Part shown: positions 53,554 to 61,589 of the stretch, piece after piece
How the letters are laid out: the number at the start of each line of letters is the position of its first letter
Numbering within the stretch: the stretch's first letter is position 1
Source: Companilactobacillus zhongbaensis
Lineage (GTDB): Bacteria; Bacillota; Bacilli; Lactobacillales; Lactobacillaceae
Length of the DNA stretch: 64,000 nt
Assembly: GCF_003946515.1 (NCBI RefSeq)
Contig: NZ_RHOM01000001.1
Coordinates: 62,001 to 126,000 of the forward strand
Reading direction: 5' to 3'
Made by a program: the position numbers and the translations under genes
The notes under the pieces: generated by a model
The model's input: the letters and a program-made list of their open reading frames with translations, nothing else
What the model was told of the DNA's origin: nothing
Databases searched by the model: none

Positions 53554-54413
53554 TTTCAAATGAAGGCACTAAGCCGATCGTTTCTAAACCATCATTTCAA
53601 AAAGATCCGCAACAAAAGATCAAGCTCCACAAGACTACAGCTTCAACTTGGATGATCCAAGCGGTCACAATCAGTTTGATCTTGATCACGTTTTATACTT
53701 TGACTCATTTGAACACTGAAAATGTCAAAATGGCAGATGCATTCAAAGGTCTGATGATGACTTTCAATCAAATGTTTTTACAACCTAATGCCGGTGCTGA
53801 CGGCTTTTGGGTCTTACTCGAAGCCTTAGGTGTCAGTGTTTTGCTCGGAATTTTAACGACTATTATCGGTGCCGTTCTAGGTTTTTTCTTCGCCGTAATT
53901 GCTTCCCGTAATTTAACGAACGCTTATTGGGGCGCCGGTATTCGTGCATTGATGGCCGTTGTTCGAGCTATCCCAACTATCTTGTGGGCTTTGATCTTCT
54001 CGATTGCCGTTGGACTTGGTCCGACAGCTGCGATCTTAGGTTTAAGTTTCCACAGTGTTGCTTATTTAACGAAAGCTTATTCAGAAAGTATCGAAGAAAT
54101 TGATCCTGCGATCATCGATGCTTTGAAAGTAACCGGATGTAAATTTTGGACAATTGTTTTCCAAGCGGTCTGGCCTACGATAATTCCTTCCCTAGTTTCA
54201 TGGACATTTATTCGTTTGGAGATCAATTTTGCCAATGCCGTTGCCGTTGGCGCGGCCGCTGGTGCCGGTGGTATTGGTTATCAGTTATTCGTTACTAGTG
54301 GTTTAAGCTTTGACTTCCATGAAGTAGGCTACATTGTCTACATGGTCATCATCGTTACTTTGATCTTGGAATTCATCGCCGTTAAATTAAGACAACATTA
54401 CTTAGGTAAATAA
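53550..54413 (+). CDS. phnE: Phosphonate ABC transporter permease (second)
   Basis: A 287-residue permease with a longer, lysine-rich cytoplasmic N-terminus and six membrane segments. The coupling loop is SIEEIDPAIIDALKVTGCKF. The conserved AVGAAAGAGGIGYQL segment is typical of PhnE. It starts within the end of the first permease (ATGA overlap), and phnX begins 11 bases after its stop. Confidence 0.9.
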   Translation: MISNEGTKPIVSKPSFQKDPQQKIKLHKTTASTWMIQAVTISLILITFYTLTHLNTENVKMADAFKGLMMTFNQMFLQPNAGADGFWVLLEALGVSVLLGILTTIIGAVLGFFFAVIASRNLTNAYWGAGIRALMAVVRAIPTILWALIFSIAVGLGPTAAILGLSFHSVAYLTKAYSESIEEIDPAIIDALKVTGCKFWTIVFQAVWPTIIPSLVSWTFIRLEINFANAVAVGAAAGAGGIGYQLFVTSGLSFDFHEVGYIVYMVIIVTLILEFIAVKLRQHYLGK

Positions 54414-54424
54414 AGGAGTTTATT

Positions 54425-55213
54425 ATGATTGAAGCCGTTATTTTCGATTGGGCAGGCACAACAGTTGATTACGGAAGTTTAGCGCCAGTTGATGCCTTCC
54501 GTGCTGCCTTTAATACGAAGAAGATCTACCCAACTGATTCAGAGATCAGACAATTCATGGGGATGTCTAAATCAGATCACATTTGGGAAATGCTAGCTTT
54601 GCCTAGCATCTCTCAACAATTCGAAGAAGAATATGATCGTACTCCGAATGAAGCAGATCATGACGAATTATACGATTTGTTCGAATCAGCTTTGATGGCT
54701 CATTTAGTGAAGAAAACTGAGTTAAAGCCACACTTGTTGGAGACAGTTGATTTCCTTCAACAAGCTAATATCAAAATTGCTACAACTACAGGTTATACTC
54801 CAAAGATGATGGATGCCGTTGCAACTGGTGCTGCCTCACTAGGTTATCGACCAGAAATGATCCTAACTTCAGCAGATGTAGACAATAATGGTCGCCCACA
54901 TCCAGATATGATCAACAAGATCTTGTCAGACTTAGCAATTACTGCGCCGGAAAATGCCATCAAGATCGGCGATACGATCGTTGATATTGAAGAAGGTAAA
55001 AATGCCAAAGTTAAGACGATCGGCATTATTGAAGGAAGCAGTTTGATGGGGATGACTGAAGTGGAGTACAACGAACTCACTGAAGAAAATCGCCAAATCG
55101 CCTGTGATGCAGTTCGCCAACAATTCACAGACGCTGGAGCTGACTTTGTGATCAACAACTTGTCAGAATTGCCAGAAATCGTTAAGAGTTTAAATCAACT
55201 AAAGGAAATGTAG
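54425..55213 (+). CDS. phnX: Phosphonoacetaldehyde hydrolase (phosphonatase)
   Basis: A 262-residue HAD-superfamily enzyme that cleaves the C-P bond of phosphonoacetaldehyde to acetaldehyde and phosphate. The motif I nucleophile is Asp8 in IFDWAGTT; Lys49 in GMSKSDHIW corresponds to the Schiff-base lysine; motif III/IV is IKIGDTIVDIEEG. It is intact, but its usual substrate-producing partner PhnW is interrupted next door. AAGGAG precedes the ATG. Confidence 0.93.
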   Translation: MIEAVIFDWAGTTVDYGSLAPVDAFRAAFNTKKIYPTDSEIRQFMGMSKSDHIWEMLALPSISQQFEEEYDRTPNEADHDELYDLFESALMAHLVKKTELKPHLLETVDFLQQANIKIATTTGYTPKMMDAVATGAASLGYRPEMILTSADVDNNGRPHPDMINKILSDLAITAPENAIKIGDTIVDIEEGKNAKVKTIGIIEGSSLMGMTEVEYNELTEENRQIACDAVRQQFTDAGADFVINNLSELPEIVKSLNQLKEM

Positions 55214-55217
55214 AGTA

Positions 55218-56315
55218 ATGGAAAACGAATACTTATTATTGACACCAGGTCCATTGACCACCAGTAACACAGTGAAAAAAGCTATGGAAAAGGACTATTG
55301 TACTTGGGATGACGATTACAAGAATATCACTCAATCTATTCGCCACTCCTTACTAAAAATCGCTCAAGTACATCCTGACGATTACACTGCTGTTCCGATC
55401 CAAGGTAGTGGAACTTACGGTGTTGAATCAGTTATTAGTTCGATCATTCCTAATAATGGAACATTATTGATCGCTATGAACGGCGCTTACGGTCAAAGAA
55501 TTGGCCAAATGGCAGACGTTTATGGAATCAACCACGTTGACTTAGTAGTTGATGAACAACAACCAGTAACGAAAGAATTAGTTCGTGCTGAAATTGAAGC
55601 TCATCCTGAGATCACGCATTTTGCTATGATCCACTGCGAAACAACAACTGGTATTTTGAATCCGATCTAAGATATCATTCCTTGGGTCAAAGCTCAAGGA
55701 ATCATCACGATCGTTGACGCAATGAGCAGTTTTGGTGGTATTCCGATCAGAGTTGCTGATCTTGACATCGACTTCTTGATCAGTAGTACTAACAAATGTA
55801 TTCAAGGTGTTCCTGGCTTTTCATTTGTCATCGCCAATAAAGTGATGCTCAACGGAAGCCGTGGCAATGCTAGAACACTTTCCTTAGACTTGTATGATCA
55901 ATATCAAGCCATGGAAAAAGATCACGGTAAGTGGCGTTTTACTTCACCAACTCACGTAGTTCATGCCTTTGCGCAAGCATTGACAGAACTAGAAGTAGAA
56001 GGTGGTGTAGAGAAGCGCTACATGCGTTATCGTGACAATCAAGCACAACTATCTGCTGGCATGGATAAATTAGGTTTAAAACAACTGATTGATCCACAAT
56101 GGCAATCTCCAATCATTACATCTTTCAGATATCCAAGTGATGACTTTGACTTTGCAACATTTTACCAAGAATTGAAACAAGCTGGGTTCGTGATTTATCC
56201 TGGTAAGATTTCAATGGTCCCAACTTTTAGAATTGGTAACATCGGTGAAGTTTATCATGAAGACATCGAGAAACTATTAGCAGCGATTGAAAAGATTTCA
56301 ACTAAGACAGTTTAA
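55218..56315 (+). pseudogene. phnW: 2-aminoethylphosphonate-pyruvate transaminase, interrupted by an in-frame stop
   Basis: The gene would encode about 365 residues, the normal family length. Codon 151 is TAA (55668-55670) where the context NPI-x-DIIPWVKA suggests GAA (Glu). The frame then continues unbroken to 56315. The first part (150 codons) opens with LLLTPGPLTTSNTVKKAMEK; the second contains [11 protein letters not shown] and the PLP-binding lysine (codon 193) in [13 protein letters not shown]. Translation ending at codon 151 would lack the PLP lysine, so it should be inactive unless read through, corrected, or the base is a sequencing error. Confidence 0.85.
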
Positions 56316-56340
56316 TTATTTCCTTTCCGAACAAGAAAAG

Positions 56341-56374
56341 GGCAATGTTTACTTTGTGAACATTGCCTTTTTTT
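56341..56374 (+). terminator. Terminator of the phn operon
   Basis: The stem GGCAATGTTTAC (56341-56352) / GTGAACATTGCC (56356-56367), with one T-G pair, is followed by seven T. Confidence 0.88.
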
Positions 56375-56633
56375 GCGTATTTTTCCTGCAATAGAGATCT
56401 AATTATTGACCGATAAACGAAAATTAACTTCTTTAAAAAAATAATAGCGGATGATCAATTCAAATCAAAATATACTAGTAAACTTGTCAGGACTGGATTT
56501 AGCTATATAGAAAATATCGAAATTTTTTTACAGCGGTATGAAAGGGTTTTCTCTCACCGTAGTCAGAATGATAGTGATACTGATTCACAAATATGCTAAA
56601 ATGTTCACAATTGGGTTAAAAGTGGAGGATTTC

Positions 56634-56882
56634 ATGGCTAATAATAATCAATCAACAAGTAAACTTACAAAGACAAAATTTTTAACGGTGTATCCAGAAT
56701 TTTTACATCGTTTTTCACACATGAGTTTGGATCAACAAGACTACATCATAGCCGATCCGACATTGATCAAGCTCTACAGTGATCGCGAGGAAAAGGGCGA
56801 ACTGGATCAAGATTTCAATCGTCAAAACGATGAAGCAGTGGAAGACCAAGTGAATGAATTGATCGAAAAATTTAACAACTAA
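56634..56882 (+). CDS. Small hypothetical protein
   Basis: I do not recognise this 82-residue protein. It is soluble, acidic at the C-terminus and predicted to be mostly helical, with a segment FLTVYPEFLHRFSHMSLDQQ and a charged end (DEAVEDQVNELIEKFNN). ATG 56634 follows GTGGAGGA; the longer frame from 56538 lacks a site. It has its own terminator and is convergent with the degV gene. Confidence 0.65.
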   Translation: MANNNQSTSKLTKTKFLTVYPEFLHRFSHMSLDQQDYIIADPTLIKLYSDREEKGELDQDFNRQNDEAVEDQVNELIEKFNN

Positions 56883-56915
56883 AAAAATCGGGCCTAACTC
56901 AGGCTCGATTTTTTG
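56882..56915. terminator. Bidirectional terminator between the small gene and degV
   Basis: The 9-bp stem ATCGGGCCT (56887-56895) / AGGCTCGAT (56901-56909), one G-T pair, is preceded by seven A and followed by six T, so it can stop both convergent transcripts. Confidence 0.85.
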
Positions 56916-56936
56916 ATATGTGTGACAAGATGTCTT

Positions 56937-57812
56937 TTATTTGTTTTCTAAAACTTCTTCTGACCAACCGAGGACAAAAGCATTAGTCCCAAGGTGAGCG
57001 CCAATAACGGGACCGATTTGACCGGTTTCCACAACTAAGTCGGGGTATTTTTCACTCATGTGTTCTTGCCATTTTTCCATGGCATCTAAGTTATTAGTTC
57101 CCGTTAGGAAAATACGTAGAGGATAGTCGGTTTTTTGACGGACGGTTTCGAACTCATCTTCAATAAAGTGTAAAGCACGTTTCATCGTCCGAATCTTGTC
57201 GGTAGCAACGATCTCATGTTCTTCGTTCATCATCGTCAATACAGGCTTGATCCGCAATAAGCCACCAGTAAAAGCAGCAGCATTAGTCAAACGACCACCG
57301 TGAACTAAATTCTTCAAGTCATCAACTACGAAATACTCACCGATCGTCCGTTTTTGACTGTCGACTTTGTCCAAGATCTCATCAGCAGAAGCACCATCGT
57401 TAGCCAACTTAGAAGCGTATTTAGTCAAATAAGCCATCGGTTGGATCGACAAGAAGGAGTCGACCACGTGGACATTGGCGTTTTTATATTCTGGCAAAGC
57501 GGCTACTAAGTTGTTGCAAAAACCAGTGATACCACTAGTGATATGAATACTAATGATTTCGTCATAACCCTTAGCCACAACCGAGTCGTAAAAATCAAAC
57601 ATCTCTTGGATGGAAGGTGGAGCCGTAGTAGGAAAGTCTTTGGAAGTAGCTAATTCCCGATAAAATTGTTCATCAGAAATGTCGATACCTTCATGATAAA
57701 ACTTCCCATTCAATTGAACCTCAAAGTGAACCATAAAAGCGTTCCCCATCGCTTTCAGTTCGTCAGCACTCAAACTAGAAGTACTGTCAGTAACAATAGC
57801 AATCTTACTCAT
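56937..57812 (-). CDS. DegV family fatty-acid-binding protein
   Basis: A protein of about 291 residues. It opens SKIAIVTDSTSSLS and has TTAPPSIQEMFDFY, IHITSGITGF and VVDSFLSIQPMAYL, the ligand-contacting segments of DegV/FakB proteins. These bind a fatty acid and present it to the kinase FakA. No fakA is adjacent. I choose ATG 57812, with GGGAGAA upstream, over the longer frame from 57854. Confidence 0.9.
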   Translation of the reverse strand: MSKIAIVTDSTSSLSADELKAMGNAFMVHFEVQLNGKFYHEGIDISDEQFYRELATSKDFPTTAPPSIQEMFDFYDSVVAKGYDEIISIHITSGITGFCNNLVAALPEYKNANVHVVDSFLSIQPMAYLTKYASKLANDGASADEILDKVDSQKRTIGEYFVVDDLKNLVHGGRLTNAAAFTGGLLRIKPVLTMMNEEHEIVATDKIRTMKRALHFIEDEFETVRQKTDYPLRIFLTGTNNLDAMEKWQEHMSEKYPDLVVETGQIGPVIGAHLGTNAFVLGWSEEVLENK

Positions 57813-58012
57813 TGTGTTTCTCCCTAAAATAAATAATCCCAATAAAATTATCAAGCATCAAAAACAATGCTAATTCAATTTGCATAAGTCATAAAAAAAT
57901 TACCATTGAACACCCAGCATGTCAAATAGGGCAGTAAAATATACATCAAATAGTTCACAAAAAATTAAAATTTCAATGCTATACTTCAATCAAAAAGGAG
58001 GGAACAAAACAA

Positions 58013-58255
58013 ATGACATTATTAGCCGCCAGCACCACCAGCAGCCTACCACTATTAATAGGAATACTAGTAGCAGTATTCGTCATCCTGTGGCTACTAT
58101 TCAAAACAGTAGGCTTCATATTCCGCCACCCCTTCATAGGAATCCTACTAATACTATTCGGAATCCTAGGCCTATGGAACTACGCCATAATAGGAATCGG
58201 AGCCCTAGTAGGAGGAATAGTCTTCCTAATAATCTCGTATTTTTTCAATCAATAA
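58013..58255 (+). CDS. Small membrane protein with unusual codon use
   Basis: An 80-residue, highly hydrophobic protein with two or three membrane segments (LLIGILVAVFVILWLLF and later stretches). I do not recognise the family. A good site (AAGGAGGG) precedes the ATG. Codon use is unlike neighbours: no T-ending codon until the last six codons, with CTA and ATA dominating Leu and Ile (nine ATA). That suggests recent acquisition or a special constraint. It has no obvious terminator of its own except a hairpin at 58340-58360. Confidence 0.6.
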   Translation: MTLLAASTTSSLPLLIGILVAVFVILWLLFKTVGFIFRHPFIGILLILFGILGLWNYAIIGIGALVGGIVFLIISYFFNQ

Positions 58256-58320
58256 TAACGCATATTAAATAGCAATGGTGCATTGAGTAACGGACAAATG
58301 GTTTAAGGTGGATGAGCGAA

Positions 58321-58365
58321 GCGGAATCCTGAGGTCCTATTAGCTTGGGAACCAAGCTAATCCGC
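58321..58365. repeat. Hairpin beyond the 3' side of repeat copy E
   Basis: A perfect 9-bp stem TTAGCTTGG (58340-58348) / CCAAGCTAA (58352-58360), framed by GCGGA (58321) and TCCGC (58361). It lies between the small membrane protein and copy E; it could terminate the + gene, although an A-run rather than a T-run follows it. Confidence 0.5.
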
Positions 58366-58375
58366 AAAAAAGCAG

Positions 58376-58720
58376 GAATACATCAAAAAAAATCCAGAAC
58401 CTCTAGCCCCTACCCACAAAAGGGGGTGATTGAACTATTTAGACGGAGGGGTCCGGGAATCCAGCCCTCAGTAGCCAAATTCTTGTTAGCGATTTATCGC
58501 TTACAAGAAGACTCGTATTTGAAATGCCCGGTGGTTTTCCGGGTAGTTCAAATCGAGTCGGCTACGTTCCAGCGGCTGGATTCCCGGACCCCGGAGTCGG
58601 CATTGAACGTACACCCAAACTACTACCTCAACCAAAAATTAACTCCCAACCAAAAGACACCAAAAATCACAAACAACAACAAAGCAAAACGCCTCTAGTC
58701 TGCTTTTTTTCCTCTCACAT
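58376..58720 (-). repeat. Structured intergenic repeat, copy E (type 1, minus strand)
   Basis: A perfect 19-bp outer stem, 58448-58466 with 58574-58592, encloses helices TTTGAA (58518-58523)/TTCAAA (58547-58552) with CCCGG (58527-58531)/CCGGG (58539-58543), and TTCTTGT (58480-58486)/ACAAGAA (58503-58509). Read on the minus strand it shares all type 1 boxes and the leading arm with copies A and D, and it lies directly behind the terminator of the minus-strand permease gene. Confidence 0.85.
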
Positions 58721-58731
58721 CAAAACAAGTA

Positions 58732-58766
58732 AACAAAAAACAGCTGGAAAATCATCCAGCTGTTTT
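58732..58766 (-). terminator. Terminator of the amino-acid permease gene
   Basis: The 12-bp stem AAAACAGCTGGA (58737-58748) / TCCAGCTGTTTT (58755-58766). On the minus strand a T-run follows, so it ends the permease transcript. Confidence 0.85.
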
Positions 58767-58777
58767 AATTTTTAAAA

Positions 58778-60190
58778 CTATTCATCATTCATCTTAGAAT
58801 GCTTCCGAGCATAACCAAAATAAATGCACAAACCTATTGCCAGCCAAATAACAAATCTCAACCAAGTTTCCCAGTTAAGTCCTGCAATCAGCAACATACA
58901 AAACGCAATAGCAATTAAAGGAGTAACAGGAACGCCAGGTGCCTTAAATCCACGATGGATTTCTGGATGACTCCGTCTCATCCACATGACACCAGCTGAA
59001 ACTAAAATAAAAGCTGTCAAAGTACCGATATTAACTAGTTCTGATAAAATATTCAAGTTAATAAAACCGGCAGCGATGGAAGTAATGATACCGAAGAACC
59101 AAGTTCCCTTATAAGGTGTTTGACGACGGAGACTTACGTGTCCGAAAAATTCAGGTAGTAAGCCGTCACGAGACATTGAATAAGTAATTCTTGATTGTCC
59201 ATAAATTTGAACTAAGATAACGGTCGTCATGCCTAAGATAGCACCAAGACTGACGATCATAGATAACCAACCTTGGCCAGTTGCGTGTAAAACTGCCAAG
59301 ATAGGAGCATCAAGATATTTTGCAAAGATGGTGTACTTAACAACACCAGTCATGGTCAGAGACATCAGAATATAAAGTACTGTGGCGATACATAGTGAAT
59401 ACATGATCCCTTTTGGTAAAGTCTTACTTGGATTGATAGTTTCCTCAGCACTAGAAGATACGGAATCAAATCCAATGAAGGAGAAGAAACAAATCGAGGC
59501 AGCGGGGATAACACCTGCAGCGGTACCGTTATGGAATGAGTACCAACCATAAGGAGTAAATGGACGCCAGTTGCCGACCTTGATGTACCAAACGGTAAAG
59601 GCTAAAAATAGCACGATTACAGCTAATTTAATAATAATCATCGTATCGTTAACATGTTTTGTTTGATTAATACCCATGGCAACGACAGTTGTGATCAATA
59701 AAATAATTAAAAATCCTGGTAAGTTAAAGTAAGTAGTTACGCCGGCTGTCGTACCAGGAGCAGCAGACAAAACAGTAGGAATGTGGATCCCAAATCCGGA
59801 TAAAAAGTTAACAAAGTATCCGGACCACCCAGCAGCAACGGTAGCAGCACCGAGTGCGTATTCCAAAATTAGATCCCATCCAATAATAAAAGCAACAATT
59901 TCACCAAATGATATATATGAATAAGTATAAGCGGAGCCGGAAACCGGAGCCATTGATGCGAACTCAGCGTAACAAAGACCGGCGAAACCACAACAGACCG
60001 CAGCAATGAAGAATGATAATGAAAGTGACGGTCCAGTAGTCAAGGCACCTTTACCAGTTAAAACGAAAATACCAGTACCAATAATGTCCCCAATACCTAA
60101 GAAAATTAAGTCCCAAGTGTGGAGAGTTCGTTTAAGAGGAGATTGATGCGCCAACAAAACGCTGATTTCCTTCTTTCGAAACAGATCCAT
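58778..60190 (-). CDS. APC-family amino acid permease (cationic amino acid transporter type)
   Basis: This protein of about 470 residues has 12 or more membrane segments. The consensus substrate segment GIGDIIGTGIFVLTGKGA (TM1), GLCYAEFASMAPVSGSAYTY (TM3) and FFSFIGFDSVSSSAEE mark the CAT/YfnA branch of the APC superfamily, which usually imports amino acids by proton symport. The specific substrate is not readable. I choose ATG 60190 with AGGTGGTG upstream; the frame extends to GTG 60202. Confidence 0.88.
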   Translation of the reverse strand: MDLFRKKEISVLLAHQSPLKRTLHTWDLIFLGIGDIIGTGIFVLTGKGALTTGPSLSLSFFIAAVCCGFAGLCYAEFASMAPVSGSAYTYSYISFGEIVAFIIGWDLILEYALGAATVAAGWSGYFVNFLSGFGIHIPTVLSAAPGTTAGVTTYFNLPGFLIILLITTVVAMGINQTKHVNDTMIIIKLAVIVLFLAFTVWYIKVGNWRPFTPYGWYSFHNGTAAGVIPAASICFFSFIGFDSVSSSAEETINPSKTLPKGIMYSLCIATVLYILMSLTMTGVVKYTIFAKYLDAPILAVLHATGQGWLSMIVSLGAILGMTTVILVQIYGQSRITYSMSRDGLLPEFFGHVSLRRQTPYKGTWFFGIITSIAAGFINLNILSELVNIGTLTAFILVSAGVMWMRRSHPEIHRGFKAPGVPVTPLIAIAFCMLLIAGLNWETWLRFVIWLAIGLCIYFGYARKHSKMNDE

Positions 60191-60657
60191 ATATAACACC
60201 ACCTTTCTTTTAAATTGCCTTATTCTAGGCTCATAAAATAAACGAATACCAATATTTTGTTTTTTCTAATGAAGGGTATTAAAAAGGCGGTGTAATAACA
60301 TTTATAAAAGTGAAAACGTATTTTTTAAAAAATTATTATTGAAAAAAGGAACGAAAGTTAAGTGAGCCTAAAATCAGCTCTTCAGCGTTTTACTAAGAAA
60401 ACTTGTCGGTTGTCAATTGTCAATTAACATTAATTCGTTCTAATTAAATTAGAAGATTTTAACTATATTTCAAACTAAAGCTAAAAACCGAAAAAACCTT
60501 TAAAGTATGCGTTTTCATGGAAGCTATTTATATTGTCTAGTCCAACTAACTATCTTATAATTTAAGTGTAAACAACGAATTATTAAAAAAGTTCTTTACA
60601 ATTATTGAACAGGTTTACACAAATTTTTATGTGATAATATATAAAAATTGATTAGGA
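60191..60657. other. Intergenic control region between the permease and a small gene
   Basis: About 470 AT-rich bases without a gene. Two sequences resemble CcpA cre sites: TGAAAACGTATTTT (60311-60324) and, on the minus strand, TGAAAACGCATACT (60504-60517). A TTTACA pair 19 bases apart (60595, 60614) precedes the small gene. A repeated TTGTCAATTGTCAATTAAC-like tract lies at about 60412. Confidence 0.4.
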
Positions 60658-60666
60658 GTGTCTGCT

Positions 60667-60981
60667 ATGATTAATTTACAAGTTAGTGATGAGCGTACAT
60701 TGCATCAAGCAATTTCCGCCAAAGTGAATAATTTACAAGTTACTGATCAAGCTTTTGATATTTGCAAAGAAGCCATTGACAAGACCAATAGCGCACAACA
60801 ACGCCCTGGCGATAGTAGACAACGAGCCTTCAACGACCTATACCGGCGCATGAAGTTCGCCATGTCGAGCAAGAACATGAAAAAGCGCAACAAGCTACAA
60901 GATCAAATAACGAGTCAGTATACGATCAAGGAAGTACCAAACAATAAGGCTTATGAGCTGATACGAGATACATTAGTTTAA
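60667..60981 (+). CDS. Hypothetical protein (104 residues)
   Basis: A soluble, basic, probably helical protein that I do not recognise. It opens MINLQVSDERTLHQAISAKV and has an Arg/Lys-rich middle (RMKFAMSSKNMKKRNK). Its size and helical character recall small immunity-type proteins, but no motif supports that. ATG 60667 follows TTAGGAG; the frame extends to GTG 60658. It has a terminator at once downstream, then repeat copy F. Confidence 0.6.
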   Translation: MINLQVSDERTLHQAISAKVNNLQVTDQAFDICKEAIDKTNSAQQRPGDSRQRAFNDLYRRMKFAMSSKNMKKRNKLQDQITSQYTIKEVPNNKAYELIRDTLV

Positions 60982-60989
60982 ATAAAGAA

Positions 60990-61016
60990 AAGGGTCGCGG
61001 TCAGCGATCCTTTTTT
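60990..61016 (+). terminator. Terminator of the 60.7-kb hypothetical gene
   Basis: The stem AAGGGTCGC (60990-60998) / GCGATCCTT (61004-61012), one G-T pair, is followed by six T. Confidence 0.85.
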
Positions 61017-61029
61017 GTGTTTGATGTTT

Positions 61030-61424
61030 TTTTCGGAAGTATGTTGGGTGGAGGTTTGTTCCCGGTCCTGTGGGGGTTCCGGGAATTGCGCCGTGGAACG
61101 CTGCGGGCCAACTTTCGACCTTAGTTGTTCGGTGGCGTAGCCACCACCAAAACCGGTCGCGCAAGTGCGTCAGCACTTACGTTCCATTGGACATCTCAAA
61201 GCTTGACCTTTTCGTAAGCACGGCCCATGCCGTGCAAACGAAAATTTCGCGGCTGACGGCGAATTCCCTCCACCCCCACAGGACCTAATTGGGTACAAAA
61301 TCACTTGTTGGTGGGGGATACGGTACTTAGGTTTATAGTGGTATGTTGTTTGGATTTAACAGAGGGTCCTAATGTTTGAATGTTTCCTAAGATTCTTTGC
61401 CTTTTCCTTATCTTGTTGATTTTG
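61030..61424 (+). repeat. Structured intergenic repeat, copy F (type 2, rearranged)
   Basis: The outer stem includes CCTGTGGGGG (61067-61076)/CCCCCACAGG (61273-61282) and a GGGAATT..CGCCGT/ACGGCGAATTCCC extension. The second hairpin domain and the end boxes (GATACGGTACTTAG, TTATCTTGTTGATTTTG) match B and C. The left arm of the first hairpin domain is missing: instead the 70-base module of copy D is present in inverted orientation at 61116-61185, so the surviving right arm TTGGACATCTCAAA has no partner. Confidence 0.85.
61116..61185 (-). repeat. 70-bp hairpin module inside copy F (inverted relative to D)
   Basis: Read on the minus strand it starts GGAACGTAAGTGCTGACGCA and matches 48203-48272 at 64 of 70 positions. 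It keeps both hairpins; in the second, the loop-closing pair changes from A in D (TACACC) to G (TACGCC). It replaces about 22 bases of the normal copy. Confidence 0.85.
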
Positions 61425-61586
61425 TGTCAGAAAATCATCGCTAATATAACAAGAGATCATTAGTGATTAAGGTTTTGCCCTTGATCTTGCTATAAAAATG
61501 GTATTTGAGATAAACCAAAATGAATTAGGAGCACAGTTGTAGCCGACTTATGTAGAAAGCAGTGGAGATCAAGAAAAAACAAACAA
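61425..61586. other. Spacer between repeat copies F and G
   Basis: About 160 AT-rich bases with no supported gene or clear signal. Confidence 0.4.
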
Positions 61587-61589
61587 GAT

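Noticed and set aside
57919-58272. 117-codon ORF overlapping the small membrane protein in another frame
   Set aside because: Low-complexity Asn/His/Arg/Thr-rich product caused by the T-poor codons of the real frame; no ribosome binding site.
58345-58698. 117-codon ORF over repeat copy E
   Set aside because: It reads straight through both arms of the 19-bp stem and the antisense strand of the element; composition is unlike protein and no start signal is present.
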